In this document: positions 6,643 to 8,567 of the stretch, piece by piece | Position numbering within the stretch: the first letter of the stretch is position 1 | How the letters are laid out: every line of letters starts with the position of its first letter | Source of the DNA: Planctomycetaceae bacterium | GTDB lineage: Bacteria; Planctomycetota; Planctomycetia; Pirellulales; UBA1268 | NCBI GenBank assembly: GCA_018694455.1 | Contig: JABHNP010000113.1 | Coordinates: forward strand, 1-8,567 | DNA length: 8,567 nucleotides | Direction: 5' to 3' | The notes under the pieces: generated by a model | Seen by the model: the letters and a program-made list of their open reading frames with translations, nothing else | What the model was told of the DNA's origin: nothing | The model's database searches: none | Made by a program: the position numbers and the translations under genes

Positions 6643-7813
6643 CTGTTGTATCGTTGGGGGAGGCGTCATTGGCCTGTCGATTGCTCGAGAACTCGCCAGA
6701 AGAGGCCGCTCTGTATCTGTTGTAAGCCGTAATACTTTGCGAAAAAGTGCGAGCTGGGCGGCGGGTGGCATTTTTCCGGCCCAACCAAGAGACACTATCA
6801 CTGATCGCAACGGAACCCCTATCGAGAGACTCACACAATATAGTGATCGACTCCACGAACAGTGGACAAAATCGCTACTTGAAGAAACCGGGATAGACAA
6901 TGGTTTCCGACGATGCGGCAGCCTCGCCGTGGCCACAACGGAAGAAGCTGCGTCTCAGTTACAGGCTGATGAACAAAAGTGGAAACGCTTGCGCGTAAAA
7001 CACGAGAGCCTTTCGCCAACAGATATAAGCGACATTGAGCCAGCCCTGCGTGGTGCCGTTGCTACTCGCCAAGTACGTAGAGCATTTTACCTACCGGACG
7101 AAACACAGGTACGTCCTCCTCGACACCTTGCTGCATTACGATCAGCTTGCTTAACCAATGGAGTCGAAATTTTTGATAGTCACCACGTGCGAAATTTTGA
7201 ATTTGATTCGAGCCGCATCGTTGCAATCAATATCGAAGATCGAGACTCAACATTACTTCCAATTTGTGCTGATCAGTTCTGTATCGCAGCTGGAGCGTGG
7301 TCTGAACAGTTGCTTCAAAAACTTGATATCAAATTACCTACGAAGCCTTGGCGGGGCCAGATCTTATTGCACAAGGTCAAACCTGGCATGCTCCGCCACA
7401 TTATCAATTTTGGATCAGGCTTTGACTATATGATTCCACGGGATGATGGACACCTGCTTATTGGATCAACTATAGAAGATGTGGGCTTTGATTCATCAAC
7501 GACACCTTCAGCACTTAGCAGGATGAACAAACTTGCTTATGACCTTCTCCCTGACGTCAGGGCACAGGAGCCAATATCTTCCTGGGCCGGCCTGCGGCCA
7601 GGCTCACCCGATGGACTACCCACCGTCGGCCGTATCCCCTCAGCAGACAACGCATGGCTAGCAACAGGGCATTACCGTTCGGGCTTCCATCTCTCAACGG
7701 GAACAGCTCACCTGATCTCTGATTCAATGTGTGGTAGTCCAACGGAAATGCAATTAGATCTATTCTCCACTGACCGAGCAGGTCTAAATGGATCTGCTCA
7801 GCCCACCAAATAA
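6635..7813 (+). CDS. FAD-dependent amine/glycine oxidase, ThiO-like (DAO family)
   Basis: This 392-residue protein belongs to the D-amino-acid oxidase fold family and most resembles ThiO glycine oxidase, which oxidises glycine to iminoacetate for the thiazole of thiamine. The N-terminal dinucleotide fold has CIVGGGVIGLSIARELARRG (5-24). SASWAAGGIFPA (38-49) is the usual family block, followed by QVRPPRHLAAL (158-168), WRGQI (239-243) and the C-terminal WAGLRPGSPDGLPTVGR (317-333) and ATGHYRSGFHLS (343-354). Arg321 and Arg348 sit where family members bind the substrate carboxylate and line the active site. The acidic residue that usually ends the second strand and binds the adenosine ribose is Ser31. 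The ATG at 6635 is chosen because the Rossmann fold begins directly after it; the frame is open further upstream but that part is a shadow of the preceding gene. It overlaps that gene by eight bases. No thi genes are visible, so a substrate other than glycine is possible. Confidence 0.85.
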   Translation: MPDCCIVGGGVIGLSIARELARRGRSVSVVSRNTLRKSASWAAGGIFPAQPRDTITDRNGTPIERLTQYSDRLHEQWTKSLLEETGIDNGFRRCGSLAVATTEEAASQLQADEQKWKRLRVKHESLSPTDISDIEPALRGAVATRQVRRAFYLPDETQVRPPRHLAALRSACLTNGVEIFDSHHVRNFEFDSSRIVAINIEDRDSTLLPICADQFCIAAGAWSEQLLQKLDIKLPTKPWRGQILLHKVKPGMLRHIINFGSGFDYMIPRDDGHLLIGSTIEDVGFDSSTTPSALSRMNKLAYDLLPDVRAQEPISSWAGLRPGSPDGLPTVGRIPSADNAWLATGHYRSGFHLSTGTAHLISDSMCGSPTEMQLDLFSTDRAGLNGSAQPTK

Positions 7814-7890
7814 ATGGCTTGAGCGTGCTAAAAAACCCTGCCTGTCGCCAACATCAAGCTAAACCACAACGCAATTTTTACTTTCCAACA

Positions 7891-7914
7891 CCTGTCGTAC
7901 GACAGAACGACAGG
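7891..7914. repeat. Nested inverted repeats between two convergent genes
   Basis: CCTGTCGT (7891-7898) is the exact reverse complement of ACGACAGG (7907-7914), giving an eight-pair stem with an eight-base loop. The loop itself contains ACGACAG (7899-7905), so 7892-7905 is also a perfect 14-base palindrome; the two structures exclude each other. A further CCTGTCG lies at 7841-7847. The position, 77 bases after the oxidase stop and 12 bases after the fucosidase stop on the other strand, suits a two-way transcription end, but no T-tract follows the stem on either strand. A protein-binding palindrome is the alternative. Confidence 0.5.
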
Positions 7915-7926
7915 AATAGATAAATA

Positions 7927-8567
7927 TCAATGCACAGGATCAAAAAGAATCGTATGGAGGCTTGCCTGCTCAACATTTCCTTCCAGACACTGGACAAATA
8001 CCCGATATCTGCCGGTCTCTGGGAATTTGAGCCATCCAATCGGAAATGCCTGATAATTATGCGAAGAGTTTTGTTGGTTTTGGATAGATTTCCCGCCGTC
8101 AATACCAACTCGCCAAACGAGTCTCCCTTCTCCCGCATAATCTAATGAAACTTGGTACTCGCCAGGCACAAGCACATCAACTTCCCACGATAATTCAGCA
8201 TCGGCATCAAACTCATGGCCGTGCACAATCCGTTTCCATTCACCAAACTTTTCCATCCAACGTTTCTCCGACTTCTTCAGTCCCTCGACATCAGCAAACT
8301 CAACAGGCAATCTCGTAATTGCCTCCGGGTCAATCGTTAGAACCGGATCAATTGTTGGGTTTTCTGTGAAATTCAATTCAATTACGGACGCAAGTAAATC
8401 CGGAGCTTTTGCAGGGACTTTAATAACAACATGCTTGCCGCGACGCTCACATTCAAGATCAACGGACTCGCTGTCTCGCAACAACTTCGCTCGTTTGACG
8501 TCTTGCTGAATATTTGGAACGTAAAGCTCACCAGAACTTGGCCATTGAAAAACTGAGAGAAACAGCG
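7927..8567 (-). CDS. Alpha-L-fucosidase (GH29-type), C-terminal part only
   Basis: The frame is open to the right edge of the window, so the gene begins outside it; 212 residues of the C-terminus are seen. The first visible stretch, LFLSVFQWPSSGELYVPNIQ, followed by AKLLRDSESVDLE and VIKVPAKAPDLLASVIEL, is the beta-sandwich that follows the catalytic barrel in GH29 fucosidases, which release terminal alpha-L-fucose from glycans. After it comes an extra module of about 100 residues containing ELSWEVDVLVPGEYQVSLDY, a Trp-rich strand pattern, and YRVFVQCLEGNVEQASLHTI. It looks like a second, probably carbohydrate-binding, beta domain. The catalytic nucleophile and signal peptide are outside the window. 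The TTG at 8484 is not a start; it sits inside the domain. The call rests on recognised sequence patterns, not on active-site residues. Confidence 0.78.
   Translation of the reverse strand, partial: LFLSVFQWPSSGELYVPNIQQDVKRAKLLRDSESVDLECERRGKHVVIKVPAKAPDLLASVIELNFTENPTIDPVLTIDPEAITRLPVEFADVEGLKKSEKRWMEKFGEWKRIVHGHEFDADAELSWEVDVLVPGEYQVSLDYAGEGRLVWRVGIDGGKSIQNQQNSSHNYQAFPIGWLKFPETGRYRVFVQCLEGNVEQASLHTILFDPVH

Noticed and set aside
7817..7859. GCTTGA...TCAAGC inverted repeat after the oxidase stop
   Set aside because: Only six pairs with a 31-base loop and no T-tract; this is easily chance.

Overview
The window looks like chromosomal, mostly housekeeping DNA from a free-living bacterium. The best taxonomic guess is a marine or aquatic member of the Planctomycetota. 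This is inferred from a Tat-exported DUF3500-type protein, a GH29 fucosidase with an extra C-terminal module, and trp genes split into separate small units. No rRNA or other decisive marker is present, so the phylum call is moderate at best. Base composition looks balanced and even throughout. I see no insertion sequence, phage gene, CRISPR array, tRNA or rRNA.

Left part (1-2324, + strand): trpE, whose 5' end lies outside the window, is followed with a 4-base ATGA overlap by an ABC-transporter-type ATPase. The ATPase keeps its Walker A and signature motifs but has lost three catalytic-site polar residues (Q-loop, Walker B glutamate, H-loop histidine). Middle left (2336-4463, - strand): trpB and trpA, transcribed trpB to trpA, run tail-to-tail into the trpE unit with only 11 bases between the stop codons. 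Two convergent transcription units thus carry the first committed step (chorismate to anthranilate) and the last step (indole-glycerol phosphate plus serine to tryptophan) of the same pathway.

Middle right (4617-5465, +): mutM/fpg, the 8-oxoguanine DNA glycosylase, diverges from trpB across a 153-base intergenic region. Right part (5617-7813, +): a Tat-signal DUF3500-like protein overlaps by 8 bases a ThiO/DadA-family FAD-dependent amine oxidase (glycine oxidase-like), forming a likely two-gene operon. Right edge (7927-8567, -): the C-terminal part of a GH29-type alpha-L-fucosidase converges on the oxidase gene. The 113-base gap between them holds overlapping inverted repeats.

No clearly new multi-gene system is evident. 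The most unusual items are the catalytically degenerate ABC ATPase translationally coupled to trpE, the DUF3500/amine-oxidase gene pair, and the nested palindrome between the two convergent genes on the right. All gaps between genes are shorter than 300 bases.
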